Notes: generated by a model not told the origin, from the sequence alone. Shown: positions 7,685-17,213, counted from the stretch's first letter. The stretch: DNA of 64,000 nucleotides from Rhodococcus koreensis (GCF_900105905.1 NZ_FNSV01000005.1:3038001-3102000), one strand, 5' to 3'. Program-made: numbers and translations.

Positions 7685-8358
7685 CCCCCTCCCTCCCGCG
7701 GCCGGACCGATTGTCGGTGATCGGTGGCGAGGATGTACACGCTGACTGCCAGCACCCACGCCGGGAAGACCAGCGCCACCCAGAGACTGAAGCTGACGAC
7801 CACCAGCAGCACCACCGCGAACAGGTAGGTGGCGATCACCAACGGCCCGGGCATCAGCCGGGTCCGCCACCACATCGTGGCCAGGGAGATCATGAACACG
7901 GCGGCCATCCGCACGGCGTAGACGTTGGTGACGTGCAGCATCACCTCCCGCCCGAAGTACACGATGTCGTTCTCCGGGACGTTGGCGTTCCGGGAGACGG
8001 CGAGCAGTGCGCCCGCGAGCGCCATCGACACGAACGTCATGGCGAGGAACAGCAGCCCGCTGCCCACGAAGACGGTCGAGAAGAAGCGGTCCTCGAGGTC
8101 GCCGAACCGGTCGCGGAGGACCCCGATGAACCACAGGAACGCGATGCCCGCGATCGGGGCGAGGAACAAGGCGGTGGTGATCTGAGATCCACCCCGCGCC
8201 CAGGGCGCGCTTGCGGTGGCCGGCATCGCCGCGGCCAGCAGGGCAACGCAGGTGGCGAAGAGCACACCGAAGACGATGCCCGCGATCGCCGCGGAACGCG
8301 GTGTCCGCAGACGATGGAACTGGGCCTCGCTGCGCGGATCGGCCATGGGTTCAATCAT
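7681..8358 (-). CDS. Polytopic membrane protein of unknown function
   Basis: About 225 residues with roughly six membrane segments (AIAGIVFGVLFATCVALLAA, TALFLAPIAGIAFLWFIGVL, LLFLAMTFVSMALAGALLAV, AVFMISLATMWW, VIATYLFAVVLLVVV, LVFPAWVLAVSVYIL). I do not recognise the family. Start is ATG 8358 (MIEPMADP) or ATG 8346; neither has a strong ribosome site. It is coupled to the DUF2254-like gene and divergent from the sulfatase, which suggests a shared envelope-related role, but nothing catalytic is visible. Confidence 0.7.
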   Translation of the reverse strand: MIEPMADPRSEAQFHRLRTPRSAAIAGIVFGVLFATCVALLAAAMPATASAPWARGGSQITTALFLAPIAGIAFLWFIGVLRDRFGDLEDRFFSTVFVGSGLLFLAMTFVSMALAGALLAVSRNANVPENDIVYFGREVMLHVTNVYAVRMAAVFMISLATMWWRTRLMPGPLVIATYLFAVVLLVVVSFSLWVALVFPAWVLAVSVYILATDHRQSVRPREGGG

Positions 8359-8539
8359 GGCCGAAGTCGGGTGTGGGAACCAGCAGGCAACCGATCTGCT
8401 GCACCGCGGGTGAATAACGCCGCCGCGGCTTGCGCGTGCCGGGGGTAGACGCCCCGTCGCCGCACCGACAACGATGAAAAGGCGGGGTTCCCGCATGCCG
8501 AAAAGTGCGCAGCGGACCGTCGACCGGAGGAGCGACGCC

Positions 8540-10894
8540 ATGGCCACCAACCGTAAGGGCAAGATCGCCGTCGATATTCGAGATTCGGTTCCGGACTGGT
8601 CACCGTACCTGCCCGCCGCGGCCCCCGAGGGCGCCCCGAACGTGCTGATCATCGCATGGGACGACGTGGGCTACGGCAGCATGGACGTCTTCGGCGGTCC
8701 CATCGAGACCCCCACCATGCGGCGCATCGCCGACTCGGGTGTGCGCTACTCGAACTTCCACACCACGGCGCTGTGCTCGCCCACCCGCGCCTCGCTGCTG
8801 ACCGGCCGCAACGCCACCTCCAACGGGATGGCCACCGTCGCCGAAATGAGCTCCGGGTTCCCCGGCATCTCGACGCACATCCCCTTCGAGAACGGATTCA
8901 TCTCCGAGGTGCTGGCCGAACGCGGCTGGAACACCTACTGCCTCGGCAAATGGCACCTGACCCCGAGCGAGGAATGCAACATGTCGGCGGTCAAGACCCG
9001 GTGGCCGCTCGGCCGCGGGTTCGAACGCTTCTACGGATTCCTCGGCGGCGAGTCGAACAGCTGGTACCCGGACCTCGTCTACGACAACCACCCGATCGAG
9101 GCACCCGGAACCCCCGAGGACGGCTATCACCTGTCGAAGGACCTGTCCGACAAGGCGATCGAGTTCATCCGCGACGCCAAAGCCGTCGACCCGGACAAAC
9201 CGTTCTTCATGTACCTGGCCCCGCAGGCCGGGCACGCCCCACATCACGTCCCCCCGGAATGGGCCGACAGATACAGGGGCACGTTCGACCAGGGCTACGA
9301 GGCCATCCGCGCCGAAATCCTGGCCCGGCAGAAGGAACTGGGCCTGTTGCCGAGGGGCACCGAGCTGTCGCCGATCAACCCGCACGGAGAGCCGAACACC
9401 ACCGGCCCGGACGGTCAACTCTGGCCGATCCTCGACACCGTCCGCCCGTGGGACTCGCTCACCGCCGACGAGCAGCGCCTGTTCATCCGGATGGCCGAGG
9501 TATTCGCCGGATTCATCTCCTACGCCGACGATCAGCTCGGCCGGGTGATCGACTTCCTCACCGAATCAGGTCAACTCGACAACACTCTGCTCATCGTGAT
9601 CTCCGACAACGGCGCCAGCGGCGAGGGCGGACCGAACGGTTCCTTCAACGAATGGCGGTTCTTCAACGGCGTCGCCGACACCACCGAGGTGACACTGCCG
9701 CACCTGCACGAACTCGGCGGCCCCGCCTCGTACAACCACTACAACACCGGATGGGCCTGGGCGTTCGACACCCCGTTCCCGTACTGGAAGAGGTGGGCCG
9801 GATACGAGGGCGGCATCGCCGACATGTGCATGGTCTCCTGGCCCGCCAGGCTGCAACCCCGCACCGAACCGCTGCACCAGTACATTCACGCGGTCGACGT
9901 CGTGCCCACCATCTACGAACTCCTCGACATCGAACCGCCCGCGGTGCTCAAGGGCTACACACAGAGCCCGATCGAGGGCGAGAGCTTCGCGGCCACATTG
10001 ACCGACCCCACCGCCCCGGGGAAACAGACCCAGTTCTACGCAATGCTCGGGCAACGTTCCCTGTACCACGAGGGATGGCTCGCGTGTTCGCTGCACCCGC
10101 CGATCTCCGGGTGGGGCAACTTCGGCCACGACGTCTGGGAGCTCTACCATTTGGACGAGGACCGAGCCCAACTCCACAACCTCGCCGACACCGAACCGGA
10201 CCGCCTCGCCGAGATGAAGGAACTCTGGTTCTACTACGCCGGCATCTTCAACGGCCTCCCGCTCGACGACCGCAGCGCCCTCGAACAGGTCCTCGCCGAC
10301 CGCCCCCACCCCGGCAAACCCCGCGACCGCTACGTCTACTACCCGAACTGCGCGGACGTCCCGGAAAGCGCCGGTGCCCCGATCACCGGCCGCTCGTACA
10401 CCATCGCGGCCGGCGTCCACGTGGACACTTCCGACGCCGAGGGTGTCCTCTTCGCGCACGGCGGCGTCGCGGGCGGGCACAGCCTGTACGTCAAAGACCA
10501 CCGACTCCACTACACGTTCAACTGGCTCGGCACCCGAATCGAAGACGTGGCCGCCGACCGCGACATCACCCCCGGCGGGCACGTGTGCACCGCCGAATTC
10601 ACCGTGAAAGGCAAGAACGAGGACCCGGCCATGCCCGGGTTCGCCGGCACCCTCGACCTCTACCTCGACGAGCAGCAGGTGGCCAGCAGCGAAATCGTCA
10701 CCCAACCCGGAGTGTTCTGCCTCGTCGGAGACGGAATCTGCGTCGGACGCGACAGTGCCTCCCCGGTCACCGCCGACTACACCGCACCGTTCCCGTTCAC
10801 CGGTGGCACCATCGACAAGGTCGTCGTCGACGTCTCCGGGGCACACTACGTAGACCACGAGGCACAGGTCCGGGGCTGGTTCATGATCGACTAG
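8540..10894 (+). CDS. Type I sulfatase (arylsulfatase)
   Basis: 784 residues. The sulfatase signature CSPTRASLLTGR begins at Cys79, the residue converted to formylglycine; Asp41-Asp42 in IIAWDDVGYG and the GKWHL segment supply metal and active-site ligands. The catalytic domain runs to about residue 560 and a beta-rich C-terminal domain follows. It hydrolyses sulfate esters. No signal peptide is visible, so it is probably cytoplasmic, which means the sulfate ester must be imported. Start ATG 8540 is chosen for the GGAGGAG ribosome site. No formylglycine-generating enzyme gene is in the window. Confidence 0.93.
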   Translation: MATNRKGKIAVDIRDSVPDWSPYLPAAAPEGAPNVLIIAWDDVGYGSMDVFGGPIETPTMRRIADSGVRYSNFHTTALCSPTRASLLTGRNATSNGMATVAEMSSGFPGISTHIPFENGFISEVLAERGWNTYCLGKWHLTPSEECNMSAVKTRWPLGRGFERFYGFLGGESNSWYPDLVYDNHPIEAPGTPEDGYHLSKDLSDKAIEFIRDAKAVDPDKPFFMYLAPQAGHAPHHVPPEWADRYRGTFDQGYEAIRAEILARQKELGLLPRGTELSPINPHGEPNTTGPDGQLWPILDTVRPWDSLTADEQRLFIRMAEVFAGFISYADDQLGRVIDFLTESGQLDNTLLIVISDNGASGEGGPNGSFNEWRFFNGVADTTEVTLPHLHELGGPASYNHYNTGWAWAFDTPFPYWKRWAGYEGGIADMCMVSWPARLQPRTEPLHQYIHAVDVVPTIYELLDIEPPAVLKGYTQSPIEGESFAATLTDPTAPGKQTQFYAMLGQRSLYHEGWLACSLHPPISGWGNFGHDVWELYHLDEDRAQLHNLADTEPDRLAEMKELWFYYAGIFNGLPLDDRSALEQVLADRPHPGKPRDRYVYYPNCADVPESAGAPITGRSYTIAAGVHVDTSDAEGVLFAHGGVAGGHSLYVKDHRLHYTFNWLGTRIEDVAADRDITPGGHVCTAEFTVKGKNEDPAMPGFAGTLDLYLDEQQVASSEIVTQPGVFCLVGDGICVGRDSASPVTADYTAPFPFTGGTIDKVVVDVSGAHYVDHEAQVRGWFMID

Positions 10895-11025
10895 CGCCGC
10901 TCACCGGAGCAGCCGCACCAGCCTCGATTTTCCGTCCGCGGCATCTGCCCGCCGTGCCGGGATTCGTGCGGGGCGCTGATCTCGATCAGTAGGGACTTCT
11001 CCGCCGGTCAGGGCAGAGTGTGGGC

Positions 11026-12930
11026 ATGGATTCACGGGAGAGCGGCGACGCGCTGGGGATACTCGCCGACGCGATGGTCGGCGAACTGACCGTGGACTCG
11101 GCCGCGGTCCGTGAGGCGCTCGACCGGATTGCTGCCGGCCCGGCCGGCGGGGCGGCGTTCGCGGAGAAGGTGCGCAGGCACCAGGCCGAGCTGACCCGTT
11201 TGCGGCGACGGGAACGCGAACTCGGGGTGTTGTTCTCGAGTGCCCGCGAACTCGCCGAACTCCGTGACATCGACGCCCTCCTCGGACGGTTGGTGAGCCG
11301 CGCCCACGAGATGATGGGCACCGACGTCACCTACCTGTCCGAGTTCGATCCGGCGACCCGGGAGCTGAACGTCCGCAAGACCGCCGGCTCGGTGACACCG
11401 CAGTTCCAGCACCTCCGCGTTCCCCCGGGAATGGGCCTGGCCAGCCAGATCGCCGATTCTCGTGCCGCGCAATGGGTTCTGCGTTATCAGGACTACGCGG
11501 AGGGGCCGCACGAGGAACTCATCGACGACGCGGTCGCAGCGGAAGGGATCGTGTCGATTCTCGGGGTGCCGATGTTGTCGGACGGTCAGGTGCTCGGCGT
11601 GCTGTTCGCCGCCACCCGCCAGGAGTACGCCTTCACGCCGGACGAGATCGCCGTGCTGTCCGCGCTCGCCGATCACGCGTCGGTGGTGCTGCAGACCGCC
11701 AGCACCCTCGAACAGGTGCGCAGGTCCGAGGACGAGGCACGCACGGCACTCGACCGGCTGACCGAGTATCTGCAGGTCCGCGACCGGTCCACGGTCGTGC
11801 ACCAGGAACTCATCGAGGCAGTGCTGGTCGGAGGCGGATTCGAGCAGGTGGCCGGCACCCTCTCCACCGCACTCGGCCGCACGGTCACGATCGTCGACCG
11901 GGATCTGCACGCCGTCGCCTCCCACCCCACGCCGGCCGGGCAGGTGTCCGCCCAGTTGCCGCCGCTGGTGCGGGATGCCATCACGTCGAGCCGGACCACC
12001 GGCCACTGCGTTCGCGTCGACGACCCCGGGACGCCGATCGTGGCCGCTGTCATCGCGGGTGAGTTGTATTTCGGCGCGGTACTGGTCGGGTCCGGGGACC
12101 TCGAACTAGGACCGGTCGACGAGCGCACCATCGAACGCGCCGCGCAGGTCGGCGCACTGCTGGTGCTGCAGCAGAATGCGATGGCCGACGCAGACCTGCG
12201 GGCCCGCGTCGAGTTGGTCGCGGACCTGCTCGACCCCGCACCGGAGCGGCGCCGCGATCTGGAACGTCGAGTGCGTGCCCAGCATGTCGCCCTCGCAGAC
12301 CTCGAGACCGTCGTACTGGTCTCGGTCCCGGCCGAGGACCGCGCCACCGCGGCCCGTGACGCGACCGCATTCGTCGGCCGCCACGGCCTCGTCGGGGAAC
12401 ACGCAGGCGTCGTCGTTGCCGTTCTCACCGCTACCGCCCCGCCCGAGTTCACCTTGGACCTGCGCAACCACCTGCGCCAGACGTTGCACGGTTCGGTGCT
12501 GGCGATCACGACCCCCCGAGCGGAGTCGCCGGATGCGCTCCCCGCACGATTCGAGTCCGGTCTGCGCACCTCCCGACTACTCGCCGCGCTCGGCACCACC
12601 GACGCCGCGGTCAGCACCGACGCGTATCTGCCCTACGCGCTGCTGTTCGACACCGATGCACGGACGTTGAACGCGTTCATCGACGAGACGATCGGGCCGG
12701 TGCGCGCCTACGACGACGGCAAGGGAACGGACCTCCTCGCCACGTTGCGCGCATTCGTCCGCAACGAGGCAAGCCCGACGAAGACGGCGCGGGCCCTCAA
12801 CTACCACACCAACACGATTCTGCAGCGACTCCACCGACTGGAGATGCTGCTGGGGCCCGAGTGGCGGGGCGACGAACACCTGTTCCGAATCTCGGCTGCG
12901 GTCCGCCTCGACGAGCTCCGGGGGCAGTGA
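11026..12930 (+). CDS. GAF-domain, PucR/CdaR-type HTH regulator of the mevalonate module
   Basis: 634 residues. A GAF sensor domain occupies about residues 65-205 (DIDALLGRLVSRAHEMMGTD through ALADHASVVLQTA), then a coiled linker and a second sensor-like region. The C-terminal PucR-type helix-turn-helix is LRAFVRNEASPTKTARALNY with HTNTILQRLHRLEMLLG. Start ATG 11026, or GTG 11020 two codons earlier. It is immediately followed by an inverted repeat and then the HMG-CoA reductase operon on the same strand. It is the likely activator of mevalonate use, with a GAF-bound small molecule as signal (inferred). Confidence 0.85.
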   Translation: MDSRESGDALGILADAMVGELTVDSAAVREALDRIAAGPAGGAAFAEKVRRHQAELTRLRRRERELGVLFSSARELAELRDIDALLGRLVSRAHEMMGTDVTYLSEFDPATRELNVRKTAGSVTPQFQHLRVPPGMGLASQIADSRAAQWVLRYQDYAEGPHEELIDDAVAAEGIVSILGVPMLSDGQVLGVLFAATRQEYAFTPDEIAVLSALADHASVVLQTASTLEQVRRSEDEARTALDRLTEYLQVRDRSTVVHQELIEAVLVGGGFEQVAGTLSTALGRTVTIVDRDLHAVASHPTPAGQVSAQLPPLVRDAITSSRTTGHCVRVDDPGTPIVAAVIAGELYFGAVLVGSGDLELGPVDERTIERAAQVGALLVLQQNAMADADLRARVELVADLLDPAPERRRDLERRVRAQHVALADLETVVLVSVPAEDRATAARDATAFVGRHGLVGEHAGVVVAVLTATAPPEFTLDLRNHLRQTLHGSVLAITTPRAESPDALPARFESGLRTSRLLAALGTTDAAVSTDAYLPYALLFDTDARTLNAFIDETIGPVRAYDDGKGTDLLATLRAFVRNEASPTKTARALNYHTNTILQRLHRLEMLLGPEWRGDEHLFRISAAVRLDELRGQ

Positions 12931-12933
12931 TAG

Positions 12934-12975
12934 TCACACATTCCTGAAGGAAATACATGTGTGATCGATACATGT
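12934..12975. promoter_or_regulatory. Candidate operator of the HMG-CoA reductase operon
   Basis: TCACACAT (12934-12941) and ATGTGTGA (12957-12964) are perfect 8-bp inverted arms around 15 bases. The spacer holds a smaller dyad, TTCC-TGAA-GGAA. The word ATACATGT occurs twice (12953-12960 and 12968-12975), 15 bases apart. All lie 100-145 bases before the reductase start and directly after the regulator gene. Confidence 0.55.
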
Positions 12976-13077
12976 CGAGGTCGGCGGAATGCCCCTACCG
13001 TGTGAACCGAAGCACAGAACAGGGTTGCCGTCGGGGCTCACCACACGCCCCCGCCCGTGAGTACGTGGAGGAACACA

Positions 13078-14352
13078 GTGCCCGTCAACAGCCGCATCCC
13101 CGGTCTCAAGGATTCCAGCGCGCAGCAGCGCCGCACGGTGATCGCCGAGAGGACCGGCCTGTCCGACCTCGACGTCGCCGTGTTCGATCCCGGGCAGGGT
13201 CTCGGCATCGATCAGGCCGATCACATGATCGAGAACGTCGTCGGGGTCATGGCGATCCCGGTAGGTGTCGCAACCAATTTCACCGTCAACGGGCGCGACT
13301 ACCTCGTCCCGATGGCTACCGAGGAGCCGTCCGTGGTTGCCGCCGCCAGCAACGCCGCCCGGATGGCGCGGGTGCACGGCGGCTTCCACACCTCCAGCAC
13401 CGATCCGGTGATGCAGGCCCAGATCCAGATCCTCGACTGCCCCGACCCCGAGACGTCCCGGCTGCGGGTGCTCGAGGCACGCGCGGAGATCATGGAACTG
13501 GCCAATGCCCAGGATCCGATGCTGGTCCGATTCGGCGGCGGCGCACGCGACCTCACGGTGCGACTCGTCCCGACGCGCACCGGCGTGCACGTGGTGGTGC
13601 ACATCCACATCGACGTGCGCGATGCCATGGGCGCCAACGCCGTCAACACCATGGCCGAGGCCATCGCGCCGCGGCTCGGCGAGATCTCCGGCGGGCGTTC
13701 GTTGCTGCGGATCCTGACGAACAAGGCGGACCTGCGGATCACCCGGGCCCGGGCCGTGTTCGACAAGGATCTGCTCGGCGGGGACGAGGTGGTCGACAAC
13801 ATCGTGCACGCCTCCGCGCTCGCCGAATCCGACCCCTACCGCGCGGCGACCCACAACAAGGGCATCATGAACGGCATCACCGCCGCCGTCCTGGCCACCG
13901 GCAACGACACCCGCGCGGTCGAGGCCGGTTGCCACTCGCATGCGGTCGCCGCGGACGGCCGGTACACGGCGCTCTCGCACTTCGAGAAGACCGCGGACGG
14001 TCACCTCTCCGGCACCCTCGAGGTGCCGATGGCCGTCGGACTGGTCGGCGGCGCCACCAAAGTCCACCCCGTCGCGCAGGCGGCGGTGAAGATGCTCGGC
14101 GTCTCCACCGCCTCGGAGTTGGCGGACGTGATCGTCGCGGTGGGGCTCGCGCAGAACCTGGGCGCCTGCCGGGCGCTGGCCGCCGAGGGAATCCAGCGCG
14201 GCCACATGAGTCTGCACGCCCGCACCATCGCCGCCTCCGCCGGCGCCACCGGCGACGAACTCGATCTGGTGGTCACGCGGCTTATCAACGACCAGCGCAT
14301 CCGGGTCGAGCACGCGGAAAAGGTGCTCGCCGACCTTCGTTCCGGACACTGA
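13078..14352 (+). CDS. mvaA: Class II (degradative-type) hydroxymethylglutaryl-CoA reductase
   Basis: 424 residues, the length of class II enzymes. Recognisable catalytic segments are ATEEPSVVAAAS (Glu), ATHNKGIMNG (Lys), GNDTRAVEAGCHSHA (Asp) and RGHMSLHART (His), plus the DAMGANAVNTM dinucleotide-site motif. No membrane segments. Class II enzymes such as that of Pseudomonas mevalonii oxidise mevalonate to HMG-CoA for growth. Rhodococci are generally taken to make isoprenoids by the MEP route, so a catabolic role fits. Start GTG 13078 follows a near-perfect GGAGG site. The next gene, HMG-CoA lyase, begins one base after the stop. Confidence 0.94.
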   Translation: MPVNSRIPGLKDSSAQQRRTVIAERTGLSDLDVAVFDPGQGLGIDQADHMIENVVGVMAIPVGVATNFTVNGRDYLVPMATEEPSVVAAASNAARMARVHGGFHTSSTDPVMQAQIQILDCPDPETSRLRVLEARAEIMELANAQDPMLVRFGGGARDLTVRLVPTRTGVHVVVHIHIDVRDAMGANAVNTMAEAIAPRLGEISGGRSLLRILTNKADLRITRARAVFDKDLLGGDEVVDNIVHASALAESDPYRAATHNKGIMNGITAAVLATGNDTRAVEAGCHSHAVAADGRYTALSHFEKTADGHLSGTLEVPMAVGLVGGATKVHPVAQAAVKMLGVSTASELADVIVAVGLAQNLGACRALAAEGIQRGHMSLHARTIAASAGATGDELDLVVTRLINDQRIRVEHAEKVLADLRSGH

Positions 14353-14353
14353 C

Positions 14354-15322
14354 ATGACCACCCCCGCGAATCCCGAACCAGTGTGGCGTCCGGCGCCCCA
14401 CGCGTTCGCCGACCCGTCGCTGCCGTCCGCGGTCCGCATCTACGAAGTCGGACCGCGTGACGGGCTCCAGGCGGAGTCGGCGCTCGTCCCCACCGCGGTC
14501 AAGGCGGAGTTCTGCCGTCGGCTCGTGTCCGCCGGCGTCAGATCGCTCGAAGTGACGAGTTTCGTTTCCCCGAAATGGATTCCGCAACTCGCCGACGCCG
14601 AGTCGCTCATGGCCGAACTCGACCCTCCCGACGACGTCCGCCAGGTCGTGCTGGTCCCCAACGAGCGGGGGCTGGGTCGGGCACTTGCCGCGGGCGCCCG
14701 GGAGATCGCCGTTTTCGTCAGCACCACCGAGACGTTCGCCCGGAAAAACCTGAACACCTCCGTCGCCAGGGCGCTCGACAACGCCCGGCCGGTGGTCGCG
14801 GGTGCGCGCGCCGAAGGAATCGGCACCCGTGGCTACATTTCGATGTGCTTCGGCGATCCGTGGGAGGGACGGGTCGATCCCGGCCGTGTCGCCGACATCG
14901 CCGCGGAACTGGCGGGCATGGGATGCACGTCGATCTCGCTCGGTGACACCATCGGCGTCGCCACCCCCGGCCACGTTCGCGCCGTGCTCGACGCCGTCGT
15001 GGCCGCCGGTGTGCCGGTCGACTCCATCGCCGGACACTTCCACGACACGTACGGTCAGGCGCTCGCCAACGTCCACGCCGCACTGATCGCGGGAGTTACC
15101 GAATTCGACACCGCAGCAGGAGGTCTCGGCAGATGCCCCTACGCGAAGGGTACCACCGGGAATCTCGCTACCGAGGACCTGGTGTGGATGCTGCACGGCC
15201 TCGGCATCCACACAGGCATCGACCTCGATACCCTGACCGACACCTCCCGCTGGATGGCCGGGCACATCGGCCATCCCAGCCCGTCTCGGGTGGCGACGGC
15301 CCTGACCGCCGCACTCTCCTAG
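14354..15322 (+). CDS. mvaB: Hydroxymethylglutaryl-CoA lyase
   Basis: 322 residues, a DRE-TIM metallolyase. YEVGPRDGLQAES near residue 30 is the metal/substrate motif, TSFVSPKWIPQLAD matches the HMG-CoA lyase family, HFHDTYGQALANVHAAL gives the metal-binding His pair, and GGLGRCPYAKGTTGN contains the catalytic cysteine loop. It cleaves HMG-CoA to acetyl-CoA and acetoacetate. Directly downstream of HMG-CoA reductase, it completes mevalonate breakdown. The frame is separate from and does not overlap its neighbours. Confidence 0.94.
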   Translation: MTTPANPEPVWRPAPHAFADPSLPSAVRIYEVGPRDGLQAESALVPTAVKAEFCRRLVSAGVRSLEVTSFVSPKWIPQLADAESLMAELDPPDDVRQVVLVPNERGLGRALAAGAREIAVFVSTTETFARKNLNTSVARALDNARPVVAGARAEGIGTRGYISMCFGDPWEGRVDPGRVADIAAELAGMGCTSISLGDTIGVATPGHVRAVLDAVVAAGVPVDSIAGHFHDTYGQALANVHAALIAGVTEFDTAAGGLGRCPYAKGTTGNLATEDLVWMLHGLGIHTGIDLDTLTDTSRWMAGHIGHPSPSRVATALTAALS

Positions 15323-15354
15323 CGCACGACACCCCTCACACGGAAGTACAGACG

Positions 15355-15828
15355 ATGTCCATCGAAAGCCAGCCCGCCTCGCAGGCGCCCCCGCCCACCG
15401 ACGATCAGATGCCTCGGCCTCGTTACCTCGAGGTGTGGGGCGACACGGTGGCCGGGCGCGATCTCGCCGTCTCCGTCGTCATCGGTCTCGTCGTGAGCGT
15501 CTGCGCGCTCCTCGGCGCCACCGCGTTCTTCAACTCCTTCGTCACGGATTCGTCTCTGGCAGACGCGTATGCGCTTCTGGTCGGCATCGCCGCATGCCTC
15601 GTCGCGGGCGTCGTCAGCGGGAAACTGTTCCGCCCCAAGCGGAACATCGCCGTCGACTCGTCCGAGGGCGACAAGGTCGGCGACGTGATCCGGGTGCTGC
15701 AGGAGGAACGTCAGGGGCTGGGCTCGGTGTCCGACCTCCCCGCCCAGACGGTCCGGGAGTTGAAGGATCTCGACCTCTACGACCGGTTCGCCGAGGCGGA
15801 GACACACGGGACGGGCGGACGATCATGA
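15355..15828 (+). CDS. Small two-helix membrane protein partner of the TctA-like permease
   Basis: 157 residues with two hydrophobic segments (AVSVVIGLVVSVCALLGATA and ALLVGIAACLVAGVVSG) and a charged C-terminal tail. It occupies the place of TctB, the small subunit of tripartite tricarboxylate transporters, but has about half the number of membrane helices and no sequence I can match to TctB. Its stop overlaps the permease start (ATGA), so the two are coupled and probably form one transporter. No periplasmic TctC-type binding protein follows. Confidence 0.65.
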   Translation: MSIESQPASQAPPPTDDQMPRPRYLEVWGDTVAGRDLAVSVVIGLVVSVCALLGATAFFNSFVTDSSLADAYALLVGIAACLVAGVVSGKLFRPKRNIAVDSSEGDKVGDVIRVLQEERQGLGSVSDLPAQTVRELKDLDLYDRFAEAETHGTGGRS

Positions 15829-17204
15829 GCGTGCTGTTCACCAACGACGTGCTCGTCGCGATCGCGCTCGGCGTCATCGGCGCCATCGTGTTCTCCCTGA
15901 TCGGGCTGGTGTCCGGGACCGACGAGACGGCCACCATCGCCCCGCTGACGCTGCTGGTCATCCTGCTCGGCGCCCCGCCCGCGGCGGTGTTCACGTTCTT
16001 CCTCGCCGGCGCCGTCGCCAAGCACATGACCCACGCGGTGCCCACCACGTTGCTCGGCATCCCCGGCGACACGATGGCCGTGCCGCTGATGCGTGAGGCG
16101 CGGCTGCTGCGCAGCCTCGGTGTGCCGCACATCGCCCTGCGCAAGGCGATCTCGGGTGCGATCATCTCCGCGTTCATCGCCGTCCCCGTGGCGGTGCTGT
16201 TCGCCACCCTGCTCGCCCCGGTGGCGGACACCGTCCAGTCCGTGGCACCGTGGTTGTTCCTCGTCGCCGCCGTCGCGATCGCCTACACGTCGCCGGGCAA
16301 ATGGTCCGGGGTGGCCGCGCTCGTGCCGTTCGTCGTCCTCGTCCTCGCGCTCAAATCGCTGACGAAGAGCTACGACGTCTCCCTGAACATCAGCTACTTC
16401 CTCGGCATTGCGGTCGGTCCCCTCATCGCGGATCTGTTCCTCGTGCTGGGTGCGTCGGGACGGAAGGACATGGCCCGGAAGGAACCGGCGACGGTGTGGC
16501 TCGCCCCGGAGATCAAGGGGTGGAACGGGTATTTCCCGAACCCGTTCCGGATGCTCGACCGCAAGCAGACGGCGCACGTCGCCGCGACCGCGACCGTCTC
16601 CAGCGCCACGTTCGTCTTCAGCCCGGTCGCCATGACCGTGCTCATGGGCGAGGTCGTCGGATCCCGGGTCAAGCACGGCTACCACCGGCTGACCTCGGTG
16701 ATCGCCGCCCGCAACGGGACCACCGAATCGACGTACATCGCCGAAGCGCTCATTCCGCTCATCGCGTTCGGTCTGCCGCTCAGCCCGGTCGCGGCAGGGC
16801 CGGCCGCTCCCCTGTTCAACGCGCCACCGGTCTTCACCACCGACGACGGCACCGGGCAGATCCGCAACCTGTCCACGGCACTGACCAACTGGGAGTTCCT
16901 GCTCTACGGTCTCGGTGCCGTGGTGATCGCCGCGATCATCGCGTACCCGTTCGCGATGAACTTCGCCCACCGCGCGGCCACCCTGGTCGTCCGGTTCGTC
17001 AGCCACGAAGCGATCATCGCCACGTTCACCGGACTGGTCGTCGTCATCAGCGTCTGGGAGGGCGGCATCCTCGGGCTCGCCGTCACCCTCACGGTCGGAC
17101 TCGTCGGCGGTCTGCTGTCGAGGGCGTTCAAGATCCACGCCGGTGTCCTGTTCATGGGGTACTACGTGGCGGTCCTCAGCGTCCCCGCCATCCTCGCGCT
17201 CTGA
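15825..17204 (+). CDS. TctA-family (tripartite tricarboxylate-like) permease, probable mevalonate transporter
   Basis: 459 residues with about ten membrane segments. The repeated proline/glycine motifs PTTLLGIPGDTMAVPL and LIAFGLPLSPVAAGPAAPLF match the TctA signature regions. It is the last gene of the HMG-CoA reductase/lyase operon. The operon context makes mevalonate or a similar branched hydroxy acid the likely substrate; this is inference, as TctA proteins typically carry di- and tricarboxylates. It is somewhat shorter than usual TctA proteins (about 500 residues) and lacks a recognisable TctC. Confidence 0.8.
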   Translation: MSVLFTNDVLVAIALGVIGAIVFSLIGLVSGTDETATIAPLTLLVILLGAPPAAVFTFFLAGAVAKHMTHAVPTTLLGIPGDTMAVPLMREARLLRSLGVPHIALRKAISGAIISAFIAVPVAVLFATLLAPVADTVQSVAPWLFLVAAVAIAYTSPGKWSGVAALVPFVVLVLALKSLTKSYDVSLNISYFLGIAVGPLIADLFLVLGASGRKDMARKEPATVWLAPEIKGWNGYFPNPFRMLDRKQTAHVAATATVSSATFVFSPVAMTVLMGEVVGSRVKHGYHRLTSVIAARNGTTESTYIAEALIPLIAFGLPLSPVAAGPAAPLFNAPPVFTTDDGTGQIRNLSTALTNWEFLLYGLGAVVIAAIIAYPFAMNFAHRAATLVVRFVSHEAIIATFTGLVVVISVWEGGILGLAVTLTVGLVGGLLSRAFKIHAGVLFMGYYVAVLSVPAILAL

Positions 17205-17213
17205 CCGCCCCGG

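Noticed and set aside
9566..10858. Reverse ORF of 430 codons inside the sulfatase
   Set aside because: Val/Gly/Glu-rich antisense translation with no recognisable family; the sulfatase frame explains the region.
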